Assembly (NCBI GenBank): GCA_022447205.1
Contig: JAKVBQ010000029.1
Span: 1 to 40,019, forward strand
Length of the DNA stretch: 40,019 nucleotides
Direction of reading: 5' to 3'
DNA from: Phycisphaerales bacterium
GTDB lineage: Bacteria > Planctomycetota > Phycisphaerae > Phycisphaerales > SM1A02
Shown in pieces: positions 16,945 to 25,130 of this stretch. The translations under genes and the position numbers were made by a program. The notes under the pieces are model-generated. The model saw only the letters and a list, made by a program, of their open reading frames with translations, was not told the origin of the DNA and searched no databases. Within the stretch, counting starts at the first letter, position 1. Every line of letters begins with the position of its first letter.

Positions 16945-18420
16945 ATGCTCGACCTCGGCACCAGAATCCGCCGCAACCTCATCCGACATCCCTTTCGCAC
17001 CGTGGCGATCGACGACCAGCGGTCCTGGCGGGGCGGTGTCATGCTTCTGCTCATCCAGCACATCGCGCGAAAGATCCGGCAGACGACGGATGCCGAACGA
17101 ATCGGCGTGATGCTCCCGACCTCCGGGCTCTTCCCGGCCGCGGTCGTGGCGGGCTGGAGTGCGGGCAGGACCGTCGTGCCGATCAACTACCTCATGTCCC
17201 GGGATGACCTCGACCACGTCGCCCGCGATGCCGGTCTCGACACCATCATCACCGTCGACCCCATGCTCCAGTTCGTCGGAGGACTCCCGGAGGGCACCAA
17301 GGCACTTCGCCTCGAGGACGTCAAGCTCGGAGGCATGCCTCCACTCACCAGGGGACATCGATGGAACGCGGACGATCTCGCGGTCGTCCTCTACACGAGC
17401 GGCACCTCGGGTCGACCCAAGGGCGTGATGCTCACTGCCGGCAACCTGTCGGCGAACGTCGAACAGGTCAGGAACTGGGCGACCTTCACCCGTCGGGACG
17501 TCCTCTTCGGTGTGCTTCCGCAGTTTCACTCCTTCGGCCTGACCGTCCTGACTCTGATGCCGCTCTCGGTCGGATGTGGTGTCGTCTATTCGGCGAAATT
17601 CGTTCCCAAGCGCGTTCTCGATGCCATCAGGAAGCATCGTCCCACCGCCATGCTCGGCATCCCGGGCATGTACAACGCACTCCGCATGCAGAAGAGCATC
17701 GCCCCCGAGGACTTCGAGTCCCTTCGCTACATCGTCTCCGGCGGCGAACCGCTGAGCGACGACGTCTACGAAGGCTTCAAGGAACGTACCGGGCGGGAGA
17801 TCACGGAAGGCTACGGCCTGACCGAAACGGCGCCGGTCACCAACTGGTGCATGCCGGAGGACAACAGACGCGGCACCGTCGGCATGGCACTCCCCGAGAT
17901 CACCCAGCGGATCATCGGTGACAACGGCGAGGTCCTCCCGACCGGTCGGGACGGGGAAGTCAGGATCAAGGGACCGAACGTGATGAAGGGGTACCTCAAC
18001 CTGCCCGACGAGACCGCCGCCGTCTTCGACGAAGACGGTTTCTTCAGGACCGGCGACATGGGCAGGATCGACGAGGACGGTTTCCTGTCGATCACCGGGC
18101 GCATCAAGGAGATGCTGATCATCGGTGGCGAGAACGTCTTCCCCCGTGAGATCGAGGAAGTCCTCAACAAGCACGAATCGGTGAAGGATTCCGCGGTCAT
18201 CGGCATGCCTGATCCCAGCAGGGGCGAGGTCGCACTCGCCTTCGTCGAACTCAACGACGACGCGGAGTTCGATGCCGGTGCACTTCGCACCCATTGCCGC
18301 TCCGGCATGGCCCAGTTCAAGGTCCCACGCGACATCCGCCTGGTCTCCGAACTGCCACGCAACCCGACCGGCAAGATCGTCCGCCGCATGCTGTCTCCCG
18401 ACACGCCTTCCGAAGGCTGA
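16945..18420 (+). CDS. class I adenylate-forming enzyme (acyl-CoA synthetase/AMP-ligase family)
   Basis: A 491-residue ANL-superfamily enzyme that should adenylate a carboxylic acid and transfer it to CoA or an acyl-carrier thiol. Core motifs are intact: P-loop LYTSGTSGRPKG, the GYGLTETAP block, the TGDMGRIDEDGF motif, the hinge GRIKEMLIIGGENV, and a C-terminal lysine in NPTGKIVRR that normally catalyses adenylation. Sequence style is closest to long-chain or medium-chain fatty acyl-CoA ligases; the substrate cannot be read off. I chose the start at 16945 because GGAGAG lies five bases upstream; an earlier in-frame ATG at 16882 would overlap the divergent lipoprotein gene. Confidence 0.92.
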   Translation: MLDLGTRIRRNLIRHPFRTVAIDDQRSWRGGVMLLLIQHIARKIRQTTDAERIGVMLPTSGLFPAAVVAGWSAGRTVVPINYLMSRDDLDHVARDAGLDTIITVDPMLQFVGGLPEGTKALRLEDVKLGGMPPLTRGHRWNADDLAVVLYTSGTSGRPKGVMLTAGNLSANVEQVRNWATFTRRDVLFGVLPQFHSFGLTVLTLMPLSVGCGVVYSAKFVPKRVLDAIRKHRPTAMLGIPGMYNALRMQKSIAPEDFESLRYIVSGGEPLSDDVYEGFKERTGREITEGYGLTETAPVTNWCMPEDNRRGTVGMALPEITQRIIGDNGEVLPTGRDGEVRIKGPNVMKGYLNLPDETAAVFDEDGFFRTGDMGRIDEDGFLSITGRIKEMLIIGGENVFPREIEEVLNKHESVKDSAVIGMPDPSRGEVALAFVELNDDAEFDAGALRTHCRSGMAQFKVPRDIRLVSELPRNPTGKIVRRMLSPDTPSEG

Positions 18421-18451
18421 GCGGACGAACCGATGCGGATCCCCAATGAAA

Positions 18452-18477
18452 GACCCCCCGGCATGAGCCGGGGGGTC
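18452..18477 (-). terminator. intrinsic terminator of the modular dockerin-type gene
   Basis: Perfect 11-bp inverted repeat GACCCCCCGGC / GCCGGGGGGTC with a 4-base loop. On the minus strand the stem is followed by TTTCATT, so it is oriented to end transcription from the minus-strand gene that stops at 18512. Being symmetrical, it may also stop transcription arriving from the plus-strand ligase gene. Confidence 0.85.
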
Positions 18478-18511
18478 CTGTACTCGATGTTCGAATCCGG
18501 ATGAACCGGAA

Positions 18512-20737
18512 TCACTCGGGGCAGTCACCCCAGCCGCCGAGCAGGATCACGAGATCCTCGCCGTCGGTGGTGCCATTGCCGTCGAGGTCGCCACCAGCTC
18601 CGCCCCAGTCACCCAGGAGGATGATGAGGTCGGCACCGTCGACGATCTCGTCGCCATTGAAGTCACCCGGGCATTCCGCGGGCGGGGCGGTGTCACCGAT
18701 GACGGTGAGGGTGCCCGTTCCGGCGTTGCCGACGGCATATCCACCGACGCCGACGATGTAGGTGCCGGCAACAAGATCGACCTGCAGGTCGGATGTGTAG
18801 TTGCCGCAGTCCTCACCGTTGTCATCGGTGCCGTCGTCGTTGCAGGCGACGGTCGATGCGGGATCGCAGGTGGAGGCCACGAAGAGACGCGTGTCGTAGT
18901 CCGCCTGGTTGCAGGTCGTGAAGCGGTAGAGACCGTCGGACGCCGCGGTGAACTCGAAGAAGTAGGTGTTGTAGCAGGAGTCGTCACCGAACGGGCCCGG
19001 ATCGCAGACACCGGTCATGTCCCAGTTCCGATCGCCTGCAGCAAGCGCGCAGTTGGTGTCGAAGTCGTAGTCGCCCGCGCTGCTGATCACCTCGGGGTTG
19101 TCGCAGTCGTTGGTGTAGTCGTCGCAATCACCACCACCACCGCCGCCGCCGCCACCATCACCATCGGTGATGGTGAGGACTCCGGTGCCCGCATCGGTTG
19201 CCGAGTATCCGCCGACAGCGATGCTGTACTGGACGCCACCCTCGAGGGAGACCGTCAGCGTCTGGGTGAATCCGGCGCATTCATCGGAGTCATCGAGACA
19301 GCCGACCACGGTGCTTGGGTCGCAACCGTCTTCCAGGACGGCGATACGGGTGTCGTAGTCCGCCTGGTTGCAGGTGCTGAAGGTGTAGCTGTCCGTCTCT
19401 TCGGGAGTGAACGCGAAGTAGTAGTTGTTGTAGTCGACGTCGTCACCGAAAGTGCCGGGATCGCAGTAACCAGTCAGGTCGAGGTTCCGGTCGCCTGCAG
19501 CAAGCGCACAGGTGGTGTCGAAGTCGTAGTCACCGAGACCGGGAACGACCTCGGGGTTGTCGCAGTCGTTGGTGTAGTCATCACAGCCACCACCGCCGCC
19601 GCCGCCACCACCGCCGCCGCCGCCATCACCATCGGTGATGCTCACGACGCAGGTGCCGAAGGCGCCGCCGTAGCCGCCGACCGCGATGATGTAGTCGACG
19701 CCGGCCTCGAGGGAGGCGGAGATGGTCGTCGAGAAGCCTTCGCAGCCATCGGTGTCGTCAAGGCAGACCACCACGCTCGAGGGATCGCAGTCGCCGAGGA
19801 TGGCGAGTCGAGTGTCGAACTGGGCCTGGTTGCAGGTCGAGACGGTGTAGGACTGGGTCTTGTCGGGGGTGAAGGAGAAGAAGTAGTTGTTGTAGTGGAT
19901 ATCGTCACCGAAATCACCCGGATCGCAGTAGCCGGTGAAGTCGAGGTCACGGCCGCCCTCGAGGGCCGCACACGTGGTGTCGACGTCGTAGTCACCGAGC
20001 TCGGTGACCACTTCGGGGTTGTCGCAGTCGTTCGTGTACTTCTCACAACCGTTGGGCGGGGCGCCCTGGGTGATCGTCAAGGTGCCGAATCCGAGGTCCG
20101 CAGCGGAGTAGCCGCCGACGGAGATCGTGTACTCGACGCCTTCCTCGAGATCGACCATCAGGATCGTCGTGAAACCGGCGCAGTTGTCGGTGTCATCGAG
20201 ACAGTCGAGAACCGATGATTCCTCGCAGGCTTCGGCAAGCACGGCGATTCGAGTGTCGAAGTCGGCCTGGTTGCACGTCGAGAATGAATACTCGTCCGTC
20301 GCATCCGGCGTGAAGCTGAAGTAGATCGTGTTGTAGATGAGGTCGTCACCATAGGGACCGGGATCACACCAGCCGGTGAGGTCGAGGTTGTAGCCGGAGG
20401 AACTGGTGGTGTCGACGTCGTTGTCACCGAGGACCGCGGCGATCGGCTCGCAGGGGCCGGTGGTGCCGCCACCGCCGCCGCCACCGCCGCCGCAACCGTC
20501 GCAGAGGTCGGAAGCGATATCAACGCAGATCTCATCCCACTCTGCGTCGCAGCAGGCAGCATCGAACTCGCAGACCGCGTTGCAGCAGGTCTCGTTCTGG
20601 CAACCGGCGACACCCGGGGTCGCGATGCAGCAGTTTTCACCTTCGGGGTTCGGACAGGAATCGAACTGGGCATGTGCCAGTGAGCTCCCGATGCCGATCA
20701 GGGCCATCATGAGCGTGGTGGTGGTTGTCGAGCGCAT
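18512..20737 (-). CDS. secreted Cys-rich multi-module protein with GC-type dockerin-like C-terminus
   Basis: A 741-residue exported protein. Signal peptide about 1-24 (…SSLAHAQ). A Cys-rich domain about 28-80 carries the CCNAVCEFDAACC…WDEIC pattern. Four ~125-residue beta-sandwich modules resembling PPC (pre-peptidase C-terminal) domains follow, each with DCDNPEV, GDYD.DTTC, CDPG.FGDD, STCNQADYDTR and a closing VGGY. Uninterrupted glycine tracts of 9, 13 and 9 residues separate parts of the protein. The last ~50 residues form a paired EF-hand-like dockerin motif (DFNGDEIVDGADL; DLDGNGTTDGEDL) ending in WGDC, a tail common on Phycisphaerae surface proteins. The start at 20737 has AAGGAG seven bases upstream. 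Function is probably structural or adhesive at the cell surface; no catalytic residues are visible. It is a paralogue of the gene at 33127. Confidence 0.9.
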   Translation of the reverse strand: MRSTTTTTLMMALIGIGSSLAHAQFDSCPNPEGENCCIATPGVAGCQNETCCNAVCEFDAACCDAEWDEICVDIASDLCDGCGGGGGGGGGTTGPCEPIAAVLGDNDVDTTSSSGYNLDLTGWCDPGPYGDDLIYNTIYFSFTPDATDEYSFSTCNQADFDTRIAVLAEACEESSVLDCLDDTDNCAGFTTILMVDLEEGVEYTISVGGYSAADLGFGTLTITQGAPPNGCEKYTNDCDNPEVVTELGDYDVDTTCAALEGGRDLDFTGYCDPGDFGDDIHYNNYFFSFTPDKTQSYTVSTCNQAQFDTRLAILGDCDPSSVVVCLDDTDGCEGFSTTISASLEAGVDYIIAVGGYGGAFGTCVVSITDGDGGGGGGGGGGGGGCDDYTNDCDNPEVVPGLGDYDFDTTCALAAGDRNLDLTGYCDPGTFGDDVDYNNYYFAFTPEETDSYTFSTCNQADYDTRIAVLEDGCDPSTVVGCLDDSDECAGFTQTLTVSLEGGVQYSIAVGGYSATDAGTGVLTITDGDGGGGGGGGGDCDDYTNDCDNPEVISSAGDYDFDTNCALAAGDRNWDMTGVCDPGPFGDDSCYNTYFFEFTAASDGLYRFTTCNQADYDTRLFVASTCDPASTVACNDDGTDDNGEDCGNYTSDLQVDLVAGTYIVGVGGYAVGNAGTGTLTVIGDTAPPAECPGDFNGDEIVDGADLIILLGDWGGAGGDLDGNGTTDGEDLVILLGGWGDCPE
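19130..19156 (-). repeat. glycine-codon microsatellite (9 Gly)
   Basis: Nine consecutive GGT/GGC codons encode a poly-Gly linker before the last module of the dockerin-type protein. Trinucleotide iteration makes the tract prone to in-frame slippage. Confidence 0.85.
19586..19624 (-). repeat. glycine-codon microsatellite (13 Gly)
   Basis: Thirteen consecutive GGT/GGC codons form the longest poly-Gly linker of the protein, between the second and third module. Confidence 0.85.
20465..20491 (-). repeat. glycine-codon microsatellite (9 Gly)
   Basis: Nine consecutive GGT/GGC codons separate the N-terminal Cys-rich domain from the first PPC-like module. Confidence 0.85.
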
Positions 20738-20828
20738 CGACGTGCTCCTTGTATACGGTGTGCGTGTCATCATTCTTCTTCGTTCGTCAGTGTTCGCAGC
20801 CAACCGGACGGGTTCGTCTTCGCTCAAC

Positions 20829-20848
20829 CCCTGCACGTGCGTGCAGGG
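20829..20848. promoter_or_regulatory. 9-bp inverted repeat upstream of the dockerin-type gene (possible operator or leader hairpin)
   Basis: Arms CCCTGCACG and CGTGCAGGG with a 2-base centre, about 90 bases upstream of the start at 20737. The near-perfect symmetry with a tiny centre fits a dimeric regulator site better than an RNA hairpin. The rest of the 378-base gap 20738-21115 holds the promoter of the tRNA gene and nothing else I can assign. Confidence 0.45.
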
Positions 20849-21052
20849 TCGAATCGGTCCGGGTCGCCCTGCGTCGAGCATACAGTCATTTCATGGATCT
20901 CAGAGCCTCGAGCATTGTCTTCGACCCGTTTTGCCGCCCAAACCGGGCTGTTTGCCGAAATGGTGCCTTGGCAGCGACCCAGAAGGGCTCCATCCTCCGG
21001 GAGGCTCCGATTCTCGGACACCGTCCCGATGGATGCCTGACTTCTCCACGGA

Positions 21053-21081
21053 GTGACAACCGATCATCAGTCTGGTATTTT
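21053..21081 (+). promoter_or_regulatory. sigma70-type promoter of tRNA-Gly
   Basis: -35 GTGACA (21053-21058), 17-base spacer, -10 TATTTT (21076-21081). Predicted start of transcription is near 21088, about 28 bases before the tRNA. Confidence 0.6.
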
Positions 21082-21115
21082 GCCTGACCGTTCCGGTCCC
21101 CATGACCGGGAACAG

Positions 21116-21188
21116 GCGGGCGTAGCTCAGTTGGTAGAGCGTCAGCCTTCCAAGCTGAATGTCGAGGGTTCGAGCCCCTTCGCCCGCT
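21116..21188 (+). tRNA. tRNA-Gly(TCC)
   Basis: A 73-base cloverleaf: acceptor GCGGGCG/CGCCCGC, D-stem GCTC/GAGC, anticodon stem TCAGC/GCTGA with loop CTTCCAA (anticodon TCC at 21149-21151), T-arm GAGGG-TTCGAGC-CCCTT with one G-T pair, and discriminator T. The CCA end is not encoded directly after the discriminator. It reads GGA and, by wobble, other Gly codons. It stands alone with its own promoter and terminator. Confidence 0.96.
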
Positions 21189-21194
21189 TCCAGG

Positions 21195-21224
21195 CACGCG
21201 ACCCACCGGGTCGCGTGTTTCTTT
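21195..21224 (+). terminator. intrinsic terminator of tRNA-Gly
   Basis: Perfect 10-bp stem CACGCGACCC / GGGTCGCGTG with a 3-base loop, followed by TTTCTTT, six bases after the tRNA end. Confidence 0.9.
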
Positions 21225-21246
21225 GTCCGGCGTGGCTCCCGACAGG

Positions 21247-23256
21247 TCAGTCGATCCGCTTGAGAACCACCATCGTGACGTCATCCTTCGGACGGTCGCT
21301 GCCCCTGAAGGTGTTCAGGTCCTCGATGATCGCATCACCGATCTCCTGGGAGGTCCGCTCGCGGTGGAGCCGAATCAGGACTCTCAGGCGCTCCTTGCCG
21401 TAGAACTCCCCATCCGGGGACACCGTCTCCCAGATGCCGTCGGTTCCGGTCAGGATGATCGATCCTGGTGAATCGATCGTCGCCTCGTACTGGTCGTAGT
21501 CCTCTCCCGGCACGATGCCGAGCGGAACACTGCCGCCTTGCGGCTCGTGGAAGACATCGGATGCCCGGTCGTAGACGAGAGGGGGGTCGTGCCCGGCGCA
21601 GGCCCAGCTGAACGTCCGGGCATCCGGCGCGATGAGCACCGCCAGGAAGGTCATGAACCTGCCGTCAGGTGAATCGTTGACCAGGATCTCGTTGACGTCG
21701 GAGAGAACGGCCCCGATCGATCCCTGCTGCCGCAGGCGGGTACGGAGGGAGGCACGCGCCGTCGCCATGATCAGGGCTGCCGCGATGCCGTGACCGGTCA
21801 CGTCACCGATGGCGACAAGCAGCGAACCATCGTCGACCTTCTGCACGTTGCCCGCCTCGGGGAAGTCGTAGTAGTCACCACCGGTCTCGTCGCAGTAGGT
21901 GCTGAATGCGGCGATGTCGAGGTGCTCGGAGTCAGGGACCGATGCCGGCAGGAGATTCTGCTGCACCTCCATCGCGACCTCGAGCGAGGCACGGAGTTCC
22001 AGTCGTTCCCTGAGCCCGCTGCACATGGCATCGAGCTCGTGTGCCAGCTGGGTGAATTCGCGACCACCGCCGCCGGGGAATCGTGCGGTGAGATCGCCAC
22101 CGGTGATTCTCGCAGCGGTGCGCTGGAGTCCGACGATCGGGCGCACGATCGAGAGTGCGAGGATGATCCCGACCACGGCCGCGATCCCGAGCACCAGGAT
22201 TCCCCAGTAGAGCAACCGTTGCTGCACCTCACGGACCCGGACCAGGAGATCGTCCTCGGGAATGACGGTGACGATCATCCAGTCGGGTGCCCAGGAGACG
22301 TCGAGCCTGTTCGCATCGACGAGGTAGGAGTTCCCGTCATGCTCGGCGAACGAGCCATGCGTGAAGCCATCCTCATCCACACGGGTACGCTCGGGATCCG
22401 CCAGGACCTCCGCGGCATGCGCGACGATCGGGTTCGAGGAGTGCGACGCCTTGACCAGCCGGCCTTCGTAGGAGGAAGGGGCGTCAGGCGTGTCCGCAGC
22501 GACGAGGAACCCGTCACCAGTCATGATGAAGACGCGGCCGTTCTCCGAGACCTCGATGCTTGCGAGGTAGTTGGTGATCGATTCGACGTTGAACCCCACG
22601 TCGACGATGGCCTTCGTCCGGTCCCCGGCATCCCCCTCCCGGACATCGATCGAGTAACCGGCTCCGATCGGGACGGGCCCGGTGGATTCGCTGGTCGCCC
22701 ATGGATAGAGCGGAGACCACGTGCCTTCCGGGCCCGCGGCCTTCGCCGCGAGGTACCAGGGGCGCGTCTCGGGAGCGTAGTCGTAGGTCCCGATCGGCTC
22801 ACCGAGGAGAACGCCATGCTCGTCGAGGTTCCACTCGACGGTGGTCCCGGATGGCGTCAGTTGATCGTAGATCGCGACGATGTGCCGGTCGTCATCCCGC
22901 CTTTCCACCCAGACGGTGTCCAGATCCTCGTTCGTGACCAGGATGGCGCTGATCCCGGTGTAGGTGACCAGCTCCGCATGCAGCATGGGAATCAGGGCCC
23001 GCAGATCATCGGTCTGCATGGCACCTGAGGAGATCAGCTCCGCGTTGAGTGACGCGATCCTGTACGGCGCCTCGAGGTTCGACTTGATCGCGAGGCGCGT
23101 CCGCTCCGTCGCCTGGTCGGTCAGTCGATCGAGGAGATCTCGGCTGGTCCGTTCGGTCCCGGTGACTCCAAGGCCACCGAACAGCAGTCCGACCCCCACG
23201 ACAAGAGCGAGCAGCAGGAATGGATAGGTGATCGATACCGAGAATCTCGACAGCAT
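21247..23256 (-). CDS. membrane sensor phosphatase: Cache domain, HAMP, PP2C/SpoIIE
   Basis: A 669-residue signal transducer. Membrane segment about 11-31, a large periplasmic dCache-type sensor domain about 35-340 (with the RPWYLAAKAAGP motif typical of these folds), second membrane segment about 348-372, HAMP linker about 370-422, then a short helical connector. The cytoplasmic PP2C-type SpoIIE domain spans about 445-669. Metal-binding aspartates are in place: GGDYYD (D461), GDVTGHG (D485), TDGIWE (D606) and KDDVT (658-659). Such RsbU/SpoIIE proteins dephosphorylate anti-sigma-factor antagonists or similar partners after sensing an external ligand. No cognate anti-sigma or antagonist gene is next to it. 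GAGGG lies six bases before the start. Confidence 0.93.
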   Translation of the reverse strand: MLSRFSVSITYPFLLLALVVGVGLLFGGLGVTGTERTSRDLLDRLTDQATERTRLAIKSNLEAPYRIASLNAELISSGAMQTDDLRALIPMLHAELVTYTGISAILVTNEDLDTVWVERRDDDRHIVAIYDQLTPSGTTVEWNLDEHGVLLGEPIGTYDYAPETRPWYLAAKAAGPEGTWSPLYPWATSESTGPVPIGAGYSIDVREGDAGDRTKAIVDVGFNVESITNYLASIEVSENGRVFIMTGDGFLVAADTPDAPSSYEGRLVKASHSSNPIVAHAAEVLADPERTRVDEDGFTHGSFAEHDGNSYLVDANRLDVSWAPDWMIVTVIPEDDLLVRVREVQQRLLYWGILVLGIAAVVGIILALSIVRPIVGLQRTAARITGGDLTARFPGGGGREFTQLAHELDAMCSGLRERLELRASLEVAMEVQQNLLPASVPDSEHLDIAAFSTYCDETGGDYYDFPEAGNVQKVDDGSLLVAIGDVTGHGIAAALIMATARASLRTRLRQQGSIGAVLSDVNEILVNDSPDGRFMTFLAVLIAPDARTFSWACAGHDPPLVYDRASDVFHEPQGGSVPLGIVPGEDYDQYEATIDSPGSIILTGTDGIWETVSPDGEFYGKERLRVLIRLHRERTSQEIGDAIIEDLNTFRGSDRPKDDVTMVVLKRID

Positions 23257-23307
23257 GAGCGTCCCTCAACTCACCGCCATGCTACCCGGTCGGGTGCCAG
23301 GAGGGGC

Positions 23308-23526
23308 TCAACCGCCCTGGGGCCGATGCATCTGGTTGCCGGCCTGTCCGGACTGCTGGCTGGACATCGTCTTGCCGCCGAACTGGTTCCTGGCGCCGCC
23401 ACGATTCTTCTCCTGGTCTTCCGACGCAGGTGCGTTCCGAGCCTCGACAAGCTTGTTCTGGGCCTTCTTCTTCTTCTTGAGGTCCCGCATCTTCTTCTTC
23501 TGCTGCTGCTGCTTCTTGGTGGCCAT
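23308..23526 (-). CDS. small Lys/Gln-rich basic protein of unknown function
   Basis: A 72-residue product beginning MATKKQQQQKKKM, with a second lysine run (LKKKKKAQNKL) and a Gly/Asn/Gln-rich tail. The start at 23526 has an ideal AAGGAG six bases upstream, which is the main reason to believe the gene. Composition suggests a nucleic-acid- or ribosome-associated protein or a disordered tail; I do not recognise a family. The upstream extension to 23553 lacks a comparable ribosome site. It lies between the phosphatase and the MATE/ANKH-like gene on the same strand, 51 bases before the phosphatase start. Confidence 0.72.
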   Translation of the reverse strand: MATKKQQQQKKKMRDLKKKKKAQNKLVEARNAPASEDQEKNRGGARNQFGGKTMSSQQSGQAGNQMHRPQGG

Positions 23527-23680
23527 TGCCTGCTCCTTCACGAATCGAGTCATCTTGAACGGAAGGCGGGCGCACCGGCCACCGTCAGCGAGGATTCAAC
23601 TTATCGACGAGTCTGCCACGAACGCAACAGTCAAACTCGAGGACAGCCAGGGCTGGTCCCGGCGCCCGGGCAGAACCGCT

Positions 23681-25024
23681 TCAGGAGCCCGCAGAGGAGC
23701 CTGCCCGAGGAGCACTCGTGAAGAACGGTCGGCAGCGATGCCACAACCAGCCCGCCTGGACCAGATTCCCCGCAGTGTGCGCGACGAGGACGGCGGTCAC
23801 GCCGTACTCGGGTTCGATGTAGACACCGGCGATGATGCATCCGAGCGTGACGAAGAGGTACAGGACGACGGACTCCGTGATGTACCTCGTCCGGTGGACG
23901 GAAACCAGGATCCCCTGGTAGAGCGACTGGAGGAAGGTCAGCAGGGGAATGAGAGCGGCGATCCAGATCGTCGAGCTCGAGAGCGCGACCAGTTCGGGAT
24001 CAAGTCCCATCACGTGCTCGAACCACAACACCGACAACGGAGTGAACGACACGATCGCGAGCAACGCCGTGAAGATCCCGCCGAACAACCAGGCGAACCG
24101 GCGAAGCGATCGATGCGAACCCTCCTCCGCACAGTGGCCGATCACCACCTCGTTGTACGCGACACCCACGCTTCGGCACATGAACACCAGGCCGTTCAGG
24201 GGAGCCCAGACCGCGAGCGAGACCATGGCGTTCGGCATGCGGTCGATGCCCGCGGTACCGATCGGCTGCATCGTCAGGACGAGCAGGGGTGTCATCGCAA
24301 GCGGGATGTAGAACTTCAGGAGCCCCATGCCCGAGGTGACCTTGTCGTTCACGGGATGCTCACGAAGCGGCCCCCGCACGACCGATCGGGAGCGCAACCT
24401 GACGTACACGGTTTCCGAGAACGTCCCGATCACGAGGGAGCCCGCGGCGACGACCACGCCGGGCACGTCGAGCAGGAACCACCCCACCAGCAACATGCTG
24501 CACGTCGTCAGGAGTCGAACACCGGTGCCGATCGCGACCGCGCTGCGATGGTTGAACCGGATGAGCATGCCCTGGTGGAATCTCCGGTCGGCGATCGACC
24601 AGGTCCAGGGCGTGGTGATCATCAAGCCGATCCGCGCCGGTCCGACGACGTCCGCGGGAATGTCGAGGAGCGGCACCACCACCCAGTCGTAGACCGGCGT
24701 GAACGCGATCAGGACATGCAGCGACGTCATCGTCGCGGCCAGCCGGACCATGAATCGTCGAAGGACGGTGAACGCCGCGTGGTTGGTGCTCAACGCGGTT
24801 GAAGCGGCGAGCATCATGATGACCGGTGCCTCGATCATCAGCGACAGCGGGAACACCACGCCACCGAATGCCGCCAGCTGGATCTCCTGGTCGGGCAGGC
24901 GCGCGACGACCCCGGCGATCATGGGGAGCTCGATCCCCATGAGCAGCCAGCTCAGGGCGAGCGGCCACCACGACCGGAAGATGCCGGACATGTCCAGAGG
25001 GTGTGTTGGCGCGTTTGAGGACAT
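23681..25024 (-). CDS. MATE/ANKH-like multispanning membrane transporter
   Basis: A 447-residue polytopic protein with roughly 11-12 hydrophobic segments and no soluble domain. The N-terminal half (SWWPLALSWLLMGIELPM; FPLSLMIEAPVIMMLAAS) resembles bacterial relatives of the progressive ankylosis protein ANKH, a branch of the MATE/MVF flippase superfamily. Human ANKH exports pyrophosphate, citrate or ATP; the bacterial members have no assigned substrate as far as I know. No strong Shine-Dalgarno precedes either candidate start (25024 or the in-frame ATG 33 bases downstream). It is divergent from uup with about 106 bases between the starts. Confidence 0.78.
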   Translation of the reverse strand: MSSNAPTHPLDMSGIFRSWWPLALSWLLMGIELPMIAGVVARLPDQEIQLAAFGGVVFPLSLMIEAPVIMMLAASTALSTNHAAFTVLRRFMVRLAATMTSLHVLIAFTPVYDWVVVPLLDIPADVVGPARIGLMITTPWTWSIADRRFHQGMLIRFNHRSAVAIGTGVRLLTTCSMLLVGWFLLDVPGVVVAAGSLVIGTFSETVYVRLRSRSVVRGPLREHPVNDKVTSGMGLLKFYIPLAMTPLLVLTMQPIGTAGIDRMPNAMVSLAVWAPLNGLVFMCRSVGVAYNEVVIGHCAEEGSHRSLRRFAWLFGGIFTALLAIVSFTPLSVLWFEHVMGLDPELVALSSSTIWIAALIPLLTFLQSLYQGILVSVHRTRYITESVVLYLFVTLGCIIAGVYIEPEYGVTAVLVAHTAGNLVQAGWLWHRCRPFFTSAPRAGSSAGS

Positions 25025-25076
25025 GGTGGGGGGGGCGCCACTCTAGCCTGCTCGAAGATCATGAGTCGTTGGACCA

Positions 25077-25104
25077 TCGACAAATTTCCGGCCGGCTGTA
25101 TCGT
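25077..25104 (+). promoter_or_regulatory. candidate sigma70-type promoter of uup
   Basis: -35 TCGACA (25077-25082), 16-base spacer, -10 TATCGT (25099-25104). The predicted start would be near 25111, giving a leader of about 20 bases before the ATG at 25131. Confidence 0.45.
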
Positions 25105-25130
25105 GTGCCTCGGACTGCTCCGGAACCACC

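Noticed and set aside
16912-18528. A long minus-strand open frame opposite the acyl-CoA synthetase-like gene
   Set aside because: The plus strand has all ANL-family motifs; the opposite frame is a GC-driven shadow.
19130-20491. CRISPR-like or satellite interpretation of the CCGCCACC-type repeats
   Set aside because: They are in-frame Gly codons inside a secreted protein without spacers.
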